This document shows positions 28,412-38,834 of a stretch of 64,000 nt of DNA, piece by piece. Positions within the stretch are counted from its first letter, which is position 1; each line of letters opens with the position of its first letter. The notes beneath the pieces are model-generated. The model was not told the DNA's origin and made no database searches. It worked only from the letters and a program-made list of their open reading frames with translations. The position numbers and the translations under genes were made by a program. The stretch covers positions 434,001 through 498,000 of the forward strand of contig JAIUME010000001.1 of assembly GCA_022565695.1 (NCBI GenBank), written 5' to 3'. Source of the DNA: Alcanivorax sp. (GTDB lineage: Bacteria; Pseudomonadota; Gammaproteobacteria; Pseudomonadales; Alcanivoracaceae).

Positions 28412-30487
28412 TTAAACGTCGGCGTAACCTTCGGCACCCTTGAGCCAGCGGTGGATCAGCGCCTCGGCGCTGGCGGGGTGTTCGGCGAGCACGCGCTCGG
28501 CCATGTCGCGGGCGGGCTCCATAAGGGCTTCATCGCGCATCAGGTCGGCGATGCGGAAGGCCAGGTCGCCGGTCTGCCGGGTGCCCAGCCATTCGCCGGG
28601 GCCGCGCAGGCGCAGGTCTTCTTCGGCGATGCGGAAGCCGTCGCCGGTCTCACGCATGACCGCGAGCCGGCGTTTGGCGGTGTGTGACAGGGGGGTCTGG
28701 TAGAGCAGCACGCAGTAGCTCTTGTTGCCGCCGCGCCCTACCCGGCCGCGCAGCTGGTGCAGCTGCGACAGCCCCAGGCGTTCGGCATTTTCCATCACCA
28801 TCAGGGTGGCGTTGGGCACATCCACGCCGACTTCGATCACGGTGGTGGCCACCAGCACCTGGGCCTCGCCGCTGGCGAAACGGGCCATGGCGGCGGCCTT
28901 GTCCTTGGCTTTCATGCGGCCGTGCACCAGTTCCACGTTGAGATCTGGCAGGGCTTCCCTGAGGCTCTCCCAGGTCGCTTCGGCCGCCTGTGCCTGCAGG
29001 GCATCGGATTCCTCGATCAGGGTGCAGACCCAATAGACCTGAGTGCCCTGGGCGGCGGAGGCGTGCACCCGCTCGATCACGGCGGGGCGGCGGCTGGCGG
29101 GCAGCGCCAGGGTGTCGATGGTCTGTCGCCCCGGCGGCAGTTCATCAATCACCGAGGTGTCCAGGTCGCCGTACAGGCTCATGGCCAGGGTGCGTGGAAT
29201 CGGTGTGGCGGTGAGCACCAGCTGGTGGGGAATCTGTGTGTCCTGCCGGCCTTTCTCGCGCAGGGCCAGGCGTTGATGCACGCCGAACCGGTGCTGCTCA
29301 TCGATGATGGTCAGCCCAAGACGATGAAAGGCGACGGCCTCCTGGAACAGGGCGTGGGTGCCCACCACCATGGCGGCCTCACCGTTGGCCAGCAGCGCTT
29401 GCGTGTCGCGTCGGGTTTTCGGGGTCAGGCTGCCAGCCAGCCAGTGGACGTCGATGCCCAGGGGCGCAAGCCAATGGCGGAAGTTGGCCAGGTGCTGTTC
29501 CGCCAGCAACTCGGTGGGCGCCATCAGGGCCACCTGATAGCCGGCGCGAATGGCCATCAGGGCGGCGGCGGCCGCCACCAGGGTTTTGCCGCTGCCGACA
29601 TCGCCCTGCACCAGCCGCAACATGGGTGAGGGAATGGCCAGGTCAGCGGCTATCTCGTGAATGACGCGCTGCTGGGCGCCGGTGAGCTGGAACGGCAAGG
29701 CGGCGCGCAGCGTCGTGACCAGGGTGTCGTCGGTGAATACTGGCGCGCTGTGGGCTTTCTGGCCGGCGCGGCGGCTGAGCATGCCCAGCTGATGGGCGAC
29801 CATCTCTTCCATCACCAGGCGCTGCACGGCGGGATGGCTGCCAGTGAGCAACATGTCCACCGGATCGTCCGGGTTCGGGGCATGCAGTTTCAGCAATGCT
29901 TCGCGCAGTGTCGGCAGGCTGGCGTCATCCAGCAGGGCTTTCGGCAGCAGGTCCCGGGGCGGGTAGCGCTCCAGCAAGCCCAGAGCCTGGTGCATCAGGT
30001 TGCGCAGGGTTTTCTGGTGCACGCCTTCGGTGGTGGGGTAAACCGGCGTCAGACGCTTGTCCAGCGGGGGCAGTACGCCGTCGCTGGCGATCTCGTATTC
30101 CGGGTGATAGAACTCGAGCCCGGTGCCGCCGGCGCGCACTTCGCCGTAGATGCGCACCTTGGTGCCGCGCTCCAGGTTGTTTTTCTGCGCGGCGGTAAAA
30201 TGAAAAAAGCGCAGGGCGATCATGCCGGTGCCGTCGCCCACCTTGCACAACAAGCTTCGGCGGCGGCCGAAGACGATATCGGCGGCCAGCACCTCGCCTT
30301 CGATGACCACATGGGTTTCCGGACGCAGGCGGCCGATGGGCTGGATCTGAGTGCGGTCTTCGTAGCGGAACGGCAGGTGGAAGAGCAGGTCTTCCACATT
30401 GTGCAGGCCGAGTTTGGCCAGCCGTTCGGCGCCCCGGGGACCGACGCCCTTGAGGCCGCTGAGACTGCGTGCGGCGAGCTCACTCAT
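28412..30487 (-). CDS. recG: ATP-dependent DNA helicase RecG
   Basis: A 691-residue branch-migration helicase that regresses stalled forks and processes Holliday junctions. The N-terminal wedge/OB domain (residues ~55-160) is followed by the superfamily 2 motor: Walker A GDVGSGKT with Lys301, DEQH box in IIDEQHRFG, motif III TATPIPRT and motif VI QLRGRVGRGG. Length is normal. It starts 33 bases after the oxyR stop, so oxyR-recG is one operon, as in Pseudomonas, linking peroxide sensing to DNA repair. Confidence 0.98.
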   Translation of the reverse strand: MSELAARSLSGLKGVGPRGAERLAKLGLHNVEDLLFHLPFRYEDRTQIQPIGRLRPETHVVIEGEVLAADIVFGRRRSLLCKVGDGTGMIALRFFHFTAAQKNNLERGTKVRIYGEVRAGGTGLEFYHPEYEIASDGVLPPLDKRLTPVYPTTEGVHQKTLRNLMHQALGLLERYPPRDLLPKALLDDASLPTLREALLKLHAPNPDDPVDMLLTGSHPAVQRLVMEEMVAHQLGMLSRRAGQKAHSAPVFTDDTLVTTLRAALPFQLTGAQQRVIHEIAADLAIPSPMLRLVQGDVGSGKTLVAAAAALMAIRAGYQVALMAPTELLAEQHLANFRHWLAPLGIDVHWLAGSLTPKTRRDTQALLANGEAAMVVGTHALFQEAVAFHRLGLTIIDEQHRFGVHQRLALREKGRQDTQIPHQLVLTATPIPRTLAMSLYGDLDTSVIDELPPGRQTIDTLALPASRRPAVIERVHASAAQGTQVYWVCTLIEESDALQAQAAEATWESLREALPDLNVELVHGRMKAKDKAAAMARFASGEAQVLVATTVIEVGVDVPNATLMVMENAERLGLSQLHQLRGRVGRGGNKSYCVLLYQTPLSHTAKRRLAVMRETGDGFRIAEEDLRLRGPGEWLGTRQTGDLAFRIADLMRDEALMEPARDMAERVLAEHPASAEALIHRWLKGAEGYADV

Positions 30488-30520
30488 GGGTTTCTCCCGA
30501 GGCGCTGTGGCGCAATGGCC

Positions 30521-31438
30521 TCAGGCGGCATCCGAGCGGCTGGTGAGACCCAGACGGGGAACGGCCTGGCGCAGCACTTCGATGGCCTTGGGGCGCGGGA
30601 AGCTGTCACGCCATACCAGGGCGATGGTGCGGGTCGGGGCCGGTTTCACGAAGGGGCGCACGGCAAAGGCGTTTTCCCGGTAGCCGCTGTGGCGCAGGGC
30701 CGAGTCGGGCAGGATGGTGATGCCCAGGCCGCCGGCCACCATGTGGCGCAGGGTTTCCAGTGAGCCGCCTTCGATCTGGACCAGGTGTTTCTGCTTTTCG
30801 GAATCGATGGCCGGGCACAGCTCCAGCACCTGGTCGCGGAAGCAGTGGCCTTCGCCGAGCAGCAGCAGGGTTTCTTCCAGCAGCTGTTCCGGGCGGATGG
30901 CTTTCTGTTTTTCCCAGGGATGCCCGGCGGGCAGCAGTACGGAAAAGGACTCCTCGTACATCTTGGCCCGCACCAGGCCGCCGCCGGAGAAAGGCAGCGC
31001 GACGATGATGGCATCCAGTTCGCCGCGGTCGAGTTTGCCGCGCAGCACGTGGGTATAATTTTCTTCGATGAACAGCGGCATGTCCGGTGCGCCCTTGCGC
31101 ACCTTGGGCACCATTTCCGGGAACAGATACGGGGCCACGGTGAAGATGGCGCCGACGCGCAGTGGCGCGCCCAACTGATCACGCTGGGTGTCGGCGAGCT
31201 GCTCCAGCAGTTCCACCTGCTCCAGCACGCGCTGGGCCTGGGCAATGATCGGTTCGGCGTCGACGGTGACACGCACTTCCCGGGGGCGACGTTCGAACAG
31301 ACTCAGCCCGAGGTGTTCCTCAAGCTTGCGAATTGCCGCGCTCAGTGTCGGCTGGCTGACGTGGCAGGCGTCAGCGGCGCGGCCAAAATGTTTTTCCCGT
31401 GCGAGCGCCACCAGGTAGCGCAGTTCTGTTAATGTCAT
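30521..31438 (-). CDS. oxyR: LysR-type peroxide sensor OxyR
   Basis: A 305-residue regulator, the same length as E. coli OxyR. The N-terminal winged helix-turn-helix is FGRAADACHVSQPTLSAAIRKLE; the redox pair falls exactly at Cys199 (GEGHCFRDQ) and Cys208 (LELCPAID), which form a disulfide with peroxide and switch on katG and similar genes. I use ATG 31438 (MTLTELRYL), which matches the family N terminus. It is the first gene of an operon with recG, and a palindromic half-site array lies just upstream, overlapping its likely promoter, which suggests autoregulation. Confidence 0.97.
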   Translation of the reverse strand: MTLTELRYLVALAREKHFGRAADACHVSQPTLSAAIRKLEEHLGLSLFERRPREVRVTVDAEPIIAQAQRVLEQVELLEQLADTQRDQLGAPLRVGAIFTVAPYLFPEMVPKVRKGAPDMPLFIEENYTHVLRGKLDRGELDAIIVALPFSGGGLVRAKMYEESFSVLLPAGHPWEKQKAIRPEQLLEETLLLLGEGHCFRDQVLELCPAIDSEKQKHLVQIEGGSLETLRHMVAGGLGITILPDSALRHSGYRENAFAVRPFVKPAPTRTIALVWRDSFPRPKAIEVLRQAVPRLGLTSRSDAA

Positions 31439-31467
31439 AACAATCCCGTCTGGCCACGTTCTCTCTT

Positions 31468-31504
31468 TGATCAATAGTAGCTATTGATCAGCGTAAATCA
31501 ATAG
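31468..31504 (-). promoter_or_regulatory. oxyR promoter with three OxyR-like half-sites
   Basis: TGATCAATAG (31468-31477) and CTATTGATCA (31481-31490) form a perfect 10-bp palindrome with a 3-base centre. A third half-site ATCAATAG (31497-31504) pairs with CTATTGAT across 8 bases. On the minus strand a -35 TTGATT (31501-31496), 16-base spacer and -10 TACTAT (31479-31474) overlap all three. Binding by OxyR itself is inferred. Confidence 0.65.
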
Positions 31505-31557
31505 CTGTGGTCGTAATGTGAACCGGGAAGAAAGACAACGAAATCCTTGGAGCAGAT

Positions 31558-32388
31558 ATGGCACATGTGCTGATTGCAGGGCTGGGGGATCTGGGCACGG
31601 CGCTGGCCCGGCGCTGGCTGGATCAGGGCGCGCAGGTCAGTGGCATCCGGCGGCGTCAGGAAAGCCCTGCGGGCGTTGATCTGTATGCCCAGGATCTGGC
31701 GGAAGGCCCGGTGCTGTTGCCGCCGGATCCGGTGGATCTGCTGTATATCATCATGACACCCGCCAGCCGCGACGAGGCCGGTTATCACAGGGCCTATATC
31801 ACGGCGCCGCTGCGCCTGCTTGAGGCGCTGGCGGCGCAGCAGCCGTTGCCGCCGGTCATATTTGTGTCCAGTACAGCGGTTTACGGTGAGGTCAGCGCTG
31901 ATGTGCCCGGGTGGGTCGATGAGGACACACCGCCCACGCCAACGCGTTTCAACGGTCGCATCATGCTGGCGGCGGAGGAAGAGATTTCCCTGCGCGGTCT
32001 GGCCACCAGTGTGCGGTTCTCCGGTATTTACGGGCAAGGCAGGCCACGCCTGTTGCGCATGGTCGAGCGCATCGCCGCTGGTGAGGCGCCGCCGGCGCCG
32101 GTGTATGGCAACCGCATCAACAGCGTGGACTGTGTTGGCCTGCTGCATCACCTCGGCCAGCGCTGGCTCACCAATGATGCGCCGCCGCCGGTGGTGATCG
32201 GCACGGATCAGGCGCCGGTGGCCAACTACGAAGTGTTGAACTGGCTGGGGGAGCGCATGGGATTGCCGCTGAAGCTGGCAGTGCCCGAGACGATACCGGG
32301 CAAGCGGTTACGCAGTCAGTATCTGGCGCGGGGGCATTATGCGCTGGCGTACCCGAGCTACCGGGAAGGATACGGGGCAGTCGTCTGA
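31558..32388 (+). CDS. NAD(P)-dependent SDR epimerase-like protein (YeeZ type)
   Basis: A 276-residue extended/atypical SDR. The Rossmann motif is GLGDLGTALARRW (residues 7-19), VSSTAVYGE near 103-111 holds the SDR Ser and Tyr, and RFSGIYGQGRPRLL follows. The usual YxxxK Lys is not obvious, as in YeeZ-like members, so activity is uncertain. It diverges from oxyR across the half-site array and could be under OxyR control. It converges with ridA with seven bases between stops. Confidence 0.85.
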   Translation: MAHVLIAGLGDLGTALARRWLDQGAQVSGIRRRQESPAGVDLYAQDLAEGPVLLPPDPVDLLYIIMTPASRDEAGYHRAYITAPLRLLEALAAQQPLPPVIFVSSTAVYGEVSADVPGWVDEDTPPTPTRFNGRIMLAAEEEISLRGLATSVRFSGIYGQGRPRLLRMVERIAAGEAPPAPVYGNRINSVDCVGLLHHLGQRWLTNDAPPPVVIGTDQAPVANYEVLNWLGERMGLPLKLAVPETIPGKRLRSQYLARGHYALAYPSYREGYGAVV

Positions 32389-32395
32389 GGCGCGC

Positions 32396-32782
32396 TTACT
32401 CGAGGATCAGCACGCCATCCATTTCCACTTCGGCGCCTTTGGGCAGCGCGGCAACGCCGATGGCGGCGCGGGCCGGGTAAGGCTCGTGGAAGTACTGGGC
32501 CATGATCTCGTTGACGGTGGCGAAGTGGCTCAGGTCAGTGAGGAAAATATTGAGTTTGACGATCGCCTGCAGGTTGCCGCCGGCGGCCTCGCACACGGCG
32601 CTGAGGTTGTCGAACACGCGGCGAATCTGCACGGCGATATCGCCCTCTACCAGCGTCATCGTCGCAGGGTCCAGCGGGATCTGGCCGCTGAGGTAGACGG
32701 TGCTGCCGACCTTGATGGCCTGGGAATAGGTGCCAATGGCGGCAGGGGCCTTGTCGGTGCTGATGGTCGAGCGGTTTGGCAT
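32396..32782 (-). CDS. ridA: 2-iminobutanoate/2-iminopropanoate deaminase RidA
   Basis: A 128-residue protein that hydrolyses reactive enamine/imine intermediates made by PLP enzymes such as threonine dehydratase. It carries the RidA signature: [10 protein letters not shown] near residues 17-26, LSGQIPLDP near 32-40, and the substrate-binding Arg in [20 protein letters not shown]. Length is normal. It follows spoT by 52 bases on the same strand, the order seen in Pseudomonas. Confidence 0.96.
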   Translation of the reverse strand: MPNRSTISTDKAPAAIGTYSQAIKVGSTVYLSGQIPLDPATMTLVEGDIAVQIRRVFDNLSAVCEAAGGNLQAIVKLNIFLTDLSHFATVNEIMAQYFHEPYPARAAIGVAALPKGAEVEMDGVLILE

Positions 32783-32834
32783 GGTCTTTCTCGGTGTAGG
32801 TTTTCTCGGTTGAATGGGTCAATACGCCAGCAGG

Positions 32835-34955
32835 TCAGCCGGTCAGGCGGCTGATGCGAATGACGTTCTCCAGTTTGCGCAGGCGTTTGATCAGCCGGGC
32901 AAAATGAATCCGGTCGCGCACGGTCACGTTGGCATTGATGACCGTTACCGTAGCATCTTTTTCGGCCATGGTGATGGTTTCGATATTCGAGCCCAGTTCC
33001 GAGAAGGCCGTGGCCAGGGTGGCCAGCACCCCTTTCTTGTTCACCAGCTCGATGCGGATACCCGCAGAGAAGTCCTGGGCTACTTCCCGGTCCCAGTACA
33101 GGGCAATGCATTTTTCCGGGTTGCTGCGCATTTCGTTGAGCAGATTCTTGCAGGTGTCGCGGTGTACCACGATGCCCCGGCCGGCACTGAGGTGGCCGAG
33201 CACGGCATCGCCGGGCAGTGGGTGGCAGCACTTGGCATAGCTCACCAGCAGGCCCTCGGTGCCACGGATCGCCAGGGGTTTGCGGTCATCCGCCGGGTCG
33301 CGCTCGGTTTCTTCACGATTGCCGGCCAGTTTGCGCGCGACCAGCGGCGCCAGGCGATTGCCCAGGCCGATGTCCTCCAGCAGGTCATCCAGCGCCGGAT
33401 AATTGTTGGCCGCCAGTTCTGCGATGACGCGTTCGATGGCCAGGTCGTTCATGGTCAGGCCGTAGCCCGCCAAGGCCTTTTCCAGCAGACGCTCGCCCAG
33501 CTGCACGGAGTCTTCCCGGCGCTGGTGCTTGAGGAAGTGGCGGATGTTGGAGCGCGCCTTGCCGGTAATGACATAGTTCAGCCACGACGGGTTGGGCGTC
33601 GCGGTGGGGGCGGTGATGATGCGAATGGTCTGGCCGGATTCCAGCGGCGTGGACAGGGCCGCCAGCTTGCCGTCAATACGCACCGCCACGCAGGTGTTGC
33701 CCACTTTGGTATGCACGGCGTAGGCGAAATCCACGGCGGTGGCGCCCACTGGCAGTTCCTTGATCTCACCCTTGGGCGTGAAGACGTAGACTTCATCGGG
33801 GAACAGATCGACCTTCACGTTCTCGATGAATTCCATGGAATTGCCGGCTTTCTGCTGCATTTCCAGCAGCCGCCCCATCCAGGCCTGGGCGCGGGTGGAG
33901 GTCGGCGTGTTGGCGCCATCGGCATCGGCTTTATACAGCCAGTGGGCGGCGATGCCGTTGTTGGCCATGGCTTCCATTTCTTCGGTACGAATCTGGATCT
34001 CCAGCGGTACTCCGCTGCGCGCCTTGAGGGTGGTGTGCAGGCTCTGGTACCCATTGGCCTTGGGAATGGCCACGTAATCCTTGAACCGGCCGGGGATCGG
34101 AGTGAAGTAGTTGTGCACCGCGCCGAGTACCCGGTAACAGGTATCCACCTTGTCCACGATAATGCGGAAGCCGTACACATCCATGATTTCATTGAGCGGC
34201 TTGTGTTGCTCTTTCATCTTCATGTAGATGCTGTACAGGTGCTTCTCGCGGCCGAGGATGCGGGCCTGGATGCCCTCCTCTTCCAGGCAGTGCTCGATGC
34301 TGGATTTCAGCGTCGAGAGAATTTCCTTGCGGTGGCCACGGGCGGCTTTCACGGCTTTGGAGATCAGGTCGGCGCGCATCGGGTAGATGGCGTTGAAGCC
34401 CAGGTCTTCGTATTCGACGCGAATGTTGTACATGCCCAGGCGGTTGGCGATGGGCGCGTAGATTTCCAGGGTTTCCGTGGCGATGCGTTTGCGTTTTTCC
34501 GCCGGCATGGAATGCAGAGTACGCATGTTGTGCAGGCGGTCGGCCAGTTTGACCAGGATGACGCGGATATCGCGGGTCATGGCCAGCATCATCTTGCGCA
34601 GGTTCTCGGCCTGCTGCTCGGCCTTGGATTCGAACTTGATCTGGGCGATCTTCGAGACGCCGTCCACCAGCTCTGCCACGCCGGGGCTGAACATCTCGGC
34701 CAGCTGTTCCTTGCTTACGCCGGTATCTTCGATCACGTCATGCAGCATGGCAGCCATCAGGCTCTCATGGTCCATGTGCATGTCAGTGAGGATGTTGGCC
34801 ACCGCCAGGGGGTGTGTGATGTAGGGATCACCGGTGCGGCGATACTGCCCTTCGTGGGCGTGCTCGGCAAACTCGTAAGCGCGCACCACCTGGCCGATCT
34901 GGTCATCGTCCAGATAGCTCTTGAGCCGTTTGACCAATGTGTTGATGGTGGGCAA
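32835..34955 (-). CDS. spoT: Bifunctional (p)ppGpp synthase/hydrolase SpoT
   Basis: A 706-residue stringent-response enzyme that makes and degrades (p)ppGpp. The HD hydrolase domain covers residues ~20-180 with His72-Asp73 in MLHDVIED, as in E. coli; the synthetase domain follows (GREKHLYSIYMKM, DVYGFRIIVD, PKANGYQSLHTT), then TGS (~385-450) and a C-terminal ACT domain. The start is TTG 34955: N-terminal alignment with E. coli and Pseudomonas SpoT puts residue 1 exactly there, with AAGGCG upstream and no nearby in-frame ATG. A rare start may hold expression down. Confidence 0.96.
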   Translation of the reverse strand: MPTINTLVKRLKSYLDDDQIGQVVRAYEFAEHAHEGQYRRTGDPYITHPLAVANILTDMHMDHESLMAAMLHDVIEDTGVSKEQLAEMFSPGVAELVDGVSKIAQIKFESKAEQQAENLRKMMLAMTRDIRVILVKLADRLHNMRTLHSMPAEKRKRIATETLEIYAPIANRLGMYNIRVEYEDLGFNAIYPMRADLISKAVKAARGHRKEILSTLKSSIEHCLEEEGIQARILGREKHLYSIYMKMKEQHKPLNEIMDVYGFRIIVDKVDTCYRVLGAVHNYFTPIPGRFKDYVAIPKANGYQSLHTTLKARSGVPLEIQIRTEEMEAMANNGIAAHWLYKADADGANTPTSTRAQAWMGRLLEMQQKAGNSMEFIENVKVDLFPDEVYVFTPKGEIKELPVGATAVDFAYAVHTKVGNTCVAVRIDGKLAALSTPLESGQTIRIITAPTATPNPSWLNYVITGKARSNIRHFLKHQRREDSVQLGERLLEKALAGYGLTMNDLAIERVIAELAANNYPALDDLLEDIGLGNRLAPLVARKLAGNREETERDPADDRKPLAIRGTEGLLVSYAKCCHPLPGDAVLGHLSAGRGIVVHRDTCKNLLNEMRSNPEKCIALYWDREVAQDFSAGIRIELVNKKGVLATLATAFSELGSNIETITMAEKDATVTVINANVTVRDRIHFARLIKRLRKLENVIRISRLTG

Positions 34956-35125
34956 TTGGGCGCCTTGGTGGTTGCCTGAGTAGTCGCTGGCCTGCAGTTG
35001 CGAGCGTGTTACTCAAGCCTAAAGGCTGTGGCGCGGGCTTGTCTACGGCACTGTCTTACAAAAGCACTGTGAGTGATTGAAATATCGGGGGAAATTCGGC
35101 GGGAAAGCGCGGGCGGGGAAATCGA

Positions 35126-35147
35126 GGCGGGGGAAGGCTCCCCCGCC
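35126..35147 (-). terminator. Hairpin between rpoZ and spoT
   Basis: GGCGGGGGA (35126-35134), loop AGGC, TCCCCCGCC (35139-35147): a perfect 9-bp GC-rich stem eight bases after the rpoZ stop. On the minus strand only a weak U-rich stretch follows, so it may partly terminate or attenuate read-through into spoT, 171 bases further on. Confidence 0.6.
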
Positions 35148-35154
35148 GCAGGCG

Positions 35155-35418
35155 TTACTCGCCGAAGGATTCGGTCAGCAGGGCCAGCTCGTCGATTTCG
35201 CTGCTGCGGTCGCTGAGATCGTTGTCCACGGAGTCGCGGGTCACGAAGCCTTCAGCGATTTCACGCAGGGCAACGACGGTGGGCTTGTCGTTTTCCCAGG
35301 CGACGCGGGGCTCTTTGCCACCGGTCTGCAGTTGGCGCGCGCGCTTGCCGGCGACCAGCACCAGCTCAAAGCGGTTATCGAGTTTTTCCAGACAGTCTTC
35401 TACCGTGACGCGTGCCAT
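35155..35418 (-). CDS. rpoZ: RNA polymerase omega subunit
   Basis: An 87-residue omega subunit that helps assemble RNA polymerase and forms part of a ppGpp-binding site. [20 protein letters not shown] matches the family start, and the Ala-Arg-rich [15 protein letters not shown] helix and [10 protein letters not shown] segment are conserved. ATG 35418 has GAGGTGG six bases upstream; a start at 35427 would add three residues. It lies between gmk and spoT in the usual order. Confidence 0.97.
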   Translation of the reverse strand: MARVTVEDCLEKLDNRFELVLVAGKRARQLQTGGKEPRVAWENDKPTVVALREIAEGFVTRDSVDNDLSDRSSEIDELALLTESFGE

Positions 35419-35474
35419 GTGTACCACCTCGTGTTCGCAGGGAGCTACCGGCCGGGGCCGGTGAGCCGGGCATT

Positions 35475-36696
<1,222 letters not shown>

Positions 36697-36697
36697 G

Positions 36698-37009
36698 TCA
36701 GTCACCCTGTTTTGCGTAACGTTTGCACAATGTGTCGTATTCCCCGTGCGGTACGATGTGCTTTACGTACAGCCGGCTGTGACGAAACTCGATGAAGGCT
36801 ATCAGGCGGAGATTGTTTCCGCCGATATCGATGACCCACCATCTGTCCTTGTACCGGAAGTTGTCCAACGACGGAAAAAGGGCGCGTAACGCCTCGGGGG
36901 CGGTGAACTCGCCGGCGCGAAGCGCCCTGTAAGTACGTTGAAGCGCTTCGGCATCGTTCGGGTACAGCCGCGCCGCGTCGTTGAACGGCTTCCTGGAAAT
37001 GACGTGCAT
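36698..37009 (-). CDS. higB: HigB-type mRNA interferase toxin
   Basis: A 103-residue RelE-fold toxin of the HigB_toxin family. Family blocks are MHVISRKPFNDAARLYPND, SLDNFRYKDRWWVIDIGGNN and YVKHIVPHGEYDTL, the last with the conserved His and Tyr near the C terminus. Such toxins cut mRNA on the ribosome. It lies in the gap between yicC and gmk, two genes that adjoin in related genomes, so the pair looks inserted. It is driven by a strong promoter at 37036-37063. Confidence 0.93.
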   Translation of the reverse strand: MHVISRKPFNDAARLYPNDAEALQRTYRALRAGEFTAPEALRALFPSLDNFRYKDRWWVIDIGGNNLRLIAFIEFRHSRLYVKHIVPHGEYDTLCKRYAKQGD

Positions 37010-37035
37010 GTAACAATCCCTGTCTGCAAGTCTCT

Positions 37036-37064
37036 ATGATAGGCCGAGTTGCCAAATTGTCAAC
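37036..37064 (-). promoter_or_regulatory. higBA promoter and palindromic operator
   Basis: On the minus strand a perfect -35 TTGACA (37063-37058), 16-base spacer and -10 TATCAT (37041-37036) form the best promoter in the window. The 17-bp near-palindrome GTTGCCAAATTGTCAAC (37048-37064) covers the -35, the expected position for a HigA autorepression site. Confidence 0.8.
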
Positions 37065-37073
37065 TTTGGCGAA

Positions 37074-37943
37074 TTACTCGATATTCTGGATCTGCTCCCG
37101 CATCTGTTCGATCAGCACCTTCAATTCCACGGCCGCCTGGGTGGTTTCCGTGTCCACGGATTTTGACGCCAGGGTGTTGGCTTCCCGGTTGAGTTCCTGC
37201 ATCAGGAAGTCGAGGCGGCGGCCAACGTGACCCCCCTCGGCCAGGGCGCGGCGGACTTCCGTGACGTGGGCTTCCAGGCGGTCCAATTCTTCGGCGACGT
37301 CCATTTTCTGGGCCAGCAGCACCAGTTCCTGCTCCAGGCGCTCCGGGTCTGGGCTGGCGAGGACATCTTCGACGCGCTTCTTCAGGCGTGTGCGCAGGCC
37401 ATCCAGAATCAATGGCAGGGCGTTGCGGGTGCGCCCGACCTGGACCAGGATGCCGTCGAGGCGTTCTTCCACCATCTTCGCCAGTGCGGCGCCTTCACGG
37501 GCACGGGTGTCCACCAGGCTGGTCAGGGCCTCGTCGAGCAGTGCCATGGCGGGCCCGGTCAGGGCGTTGAAATCCACTTCCTTCATCTGCAGTACGCCGG
37601 GCATGCGCAGGATTTCGGTGGGGCTGACCGGGGCCGGGTGGTGGATCAGCTCGCCGACCCGGTGCAGGGCTTGGCCGAGTTGCCGGACCAGCGGTTCGTC
37701 CAGGCTGATGCTGGTCTCTCCGGCGTCGGCCTGGTAGCGCAGGCCGATCTCGATCTTGCCGCGATTCAGGCGTTTGCGGCACAACTCGCGCACCGGGCCG
37801 TCCAGCTCGCGGAAGGCGTCCGGCAGGCGCGGGCTGACTTCCAGGTAGCGGTGGTTTACCGATTTCAGTTCCCACACCAGGGTGGTGTGCTGGGCGTCGA
37901 TATGCCGGTCGCTGCGGGCAAAGGCGGTCATGCTCTGAATCAT
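37074..37943 (-). CDS. yicC: YicC-family endoribonuclease
   Basis: A 289-residue YicC/YloC protein; E. coli YicC is an endoribonuclease involved in small-RNA turnover. The N-terminal IQSMTAFAR, middle VNHRYLEVSPRLPDAFRELD and C-terminal GRRLDFLMQELNREANTLASK (split near residue 245) are family hallmarks. ATG 37943 has AAGGA six bases upstream. It diverges from rph across 162 bp and ends just before the higBA promoter. Confidence 0.96.
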   Translation of the reverse strand: MIQSMTAFARSDRHIDAQHTTLVWELKSVNHRYLEVSPRLPDAFRELDGPVRELCRKRLNRGKIEIGLRYQADAGETSISLDEPLVRQLGQALHRVGELIHHPAPVSPTEILRMPGVLQMKEVDFNALTGPAMALLDEALTSLVDTRAREGAALAKMVEERLDGILVQVGRTRNALPLILDGLRTRLKKRVEDVLASPDPERLEQELVLLAQKMDVAEELDRLEAHVTEVRRALAEGGHVGRRLDFLMQELNREANTLASKSVDTETTQAAVELKVLIEQMREQIQNIE

Positions 37944-38105
37944 GGAGGGTCCTTTCGACTGACTATGGCGGGGGCGCAATGGGAAAAAGTGGGAGGTCTT
38001 TGAGTTTAACGTGGCAGTGGGTCGGTAGCCAGCAGCGCAGCCCAGCGCGCGCTGGCTATGCTAGAATCGCCGATCATTCAATGATTGCCCTACCAAGGAG
38101 TCTCC

Positions 38106-38822
38106 ATGCGTCCCTCAGGCCGAGCCCCTGATCAGTTGCGCGATATCCGTTTTACGCGCCAATTCACCAAACATGCCGAGGGCAGTGTGCTGGTGGAATT
38201 TGGTGAAACCCGGGTGCTGTGCACAGCGTCGGTGGAAGAGGGCGTGCCGCGCTTCCTGAAAGGCAAGGGCCAGGGCTGGATCACGGCAGAATACGGCATG
38301 CTGCCGCGCTCGACCCACACCCGGAACCAGCGTGAATCGGCCCGCGGCAAACAAGGGGGCCGCACGCTGGAAATCCAGCGCCTGATCGGCCGCTCCCTGC
38401 GGGCGGCGGTGGACATGAAGAAGCTGGGCGAGAACACCATCCTGATTGACTGTGATGTGCTGCAGGCCGATGGCGGCACGCGCACGGCGTCCATCTCCGG
38501 TGCCTGTGTGGCGCTGGTGGATGCGCTGAGCTTCCTGCTGGAGAAGAAGCGCATCAAGGATGATCCGCTGGAGTGTCTGATCGCGTCGGTGTCGGTGGGG
38601 CTGTACAAGGGCACGCCGGTGCTGGATCTGGATTACGCGGAAGACTCCACGGCCGACACTGACATGAATGTGGTCATGACCCAGCATGGTGGCTTTGTGG
38701 AGATCCAGGGCACGGCAGAGGCTGCGCCCTTCACCATGGCCCAGCAGCAGGACATGCTGACGCTGGCGGACGAGGGCATTCAGAACATCCTGCGCCAGCA
38801 GCAAGCGGCGCTGGGCTGGTAA
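38106..38822 (+). CDS. rph: Ribonuclease PH
   Basis: A 238-residue phosphorolytic 3'-to-5' exoribonuclease that trims tRNA 3' ends. Conserved blocks are [34 protein letters not shown] (phosphate-binding arginines), [18 protein letters not shown] and [20 protein letters not shown] 38106 has AAGGAG six bases upstream. pyrE follows after 12 bases, the same pair as in E. coli. Unlike E. coli K-12, no rph frameshift is present. Confidence 0.98.
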   Translation: MRPSGRAPDQLRDIRFTRQFTKHAEGSVLVEFGETRVLCTASVEEGVPRFLKGKGQGWITAEYGMLPRSTHTRNQRESARGKQGGRTLEIQRLIGRSLRAAVDMKKLGENTILIDCDVLQADGGTRTASISGACVALVDALSFLLEKKRIKDDPLECLIASVSVGLYKGTPVLDLDYAEDSTADTDMNVVMTQHGGFVEIQGTAEAAPFTMAQQQDMLTLADEGIQNILRQQQAALGW

Positions 38823-38834
38823 GGAGTGGCGTTG

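Noticed and set aside
32814-34979. 721-codon open frame antisense to spoT
   Set aside because: spoT is certain on the other strand; the antisense product has no family features.
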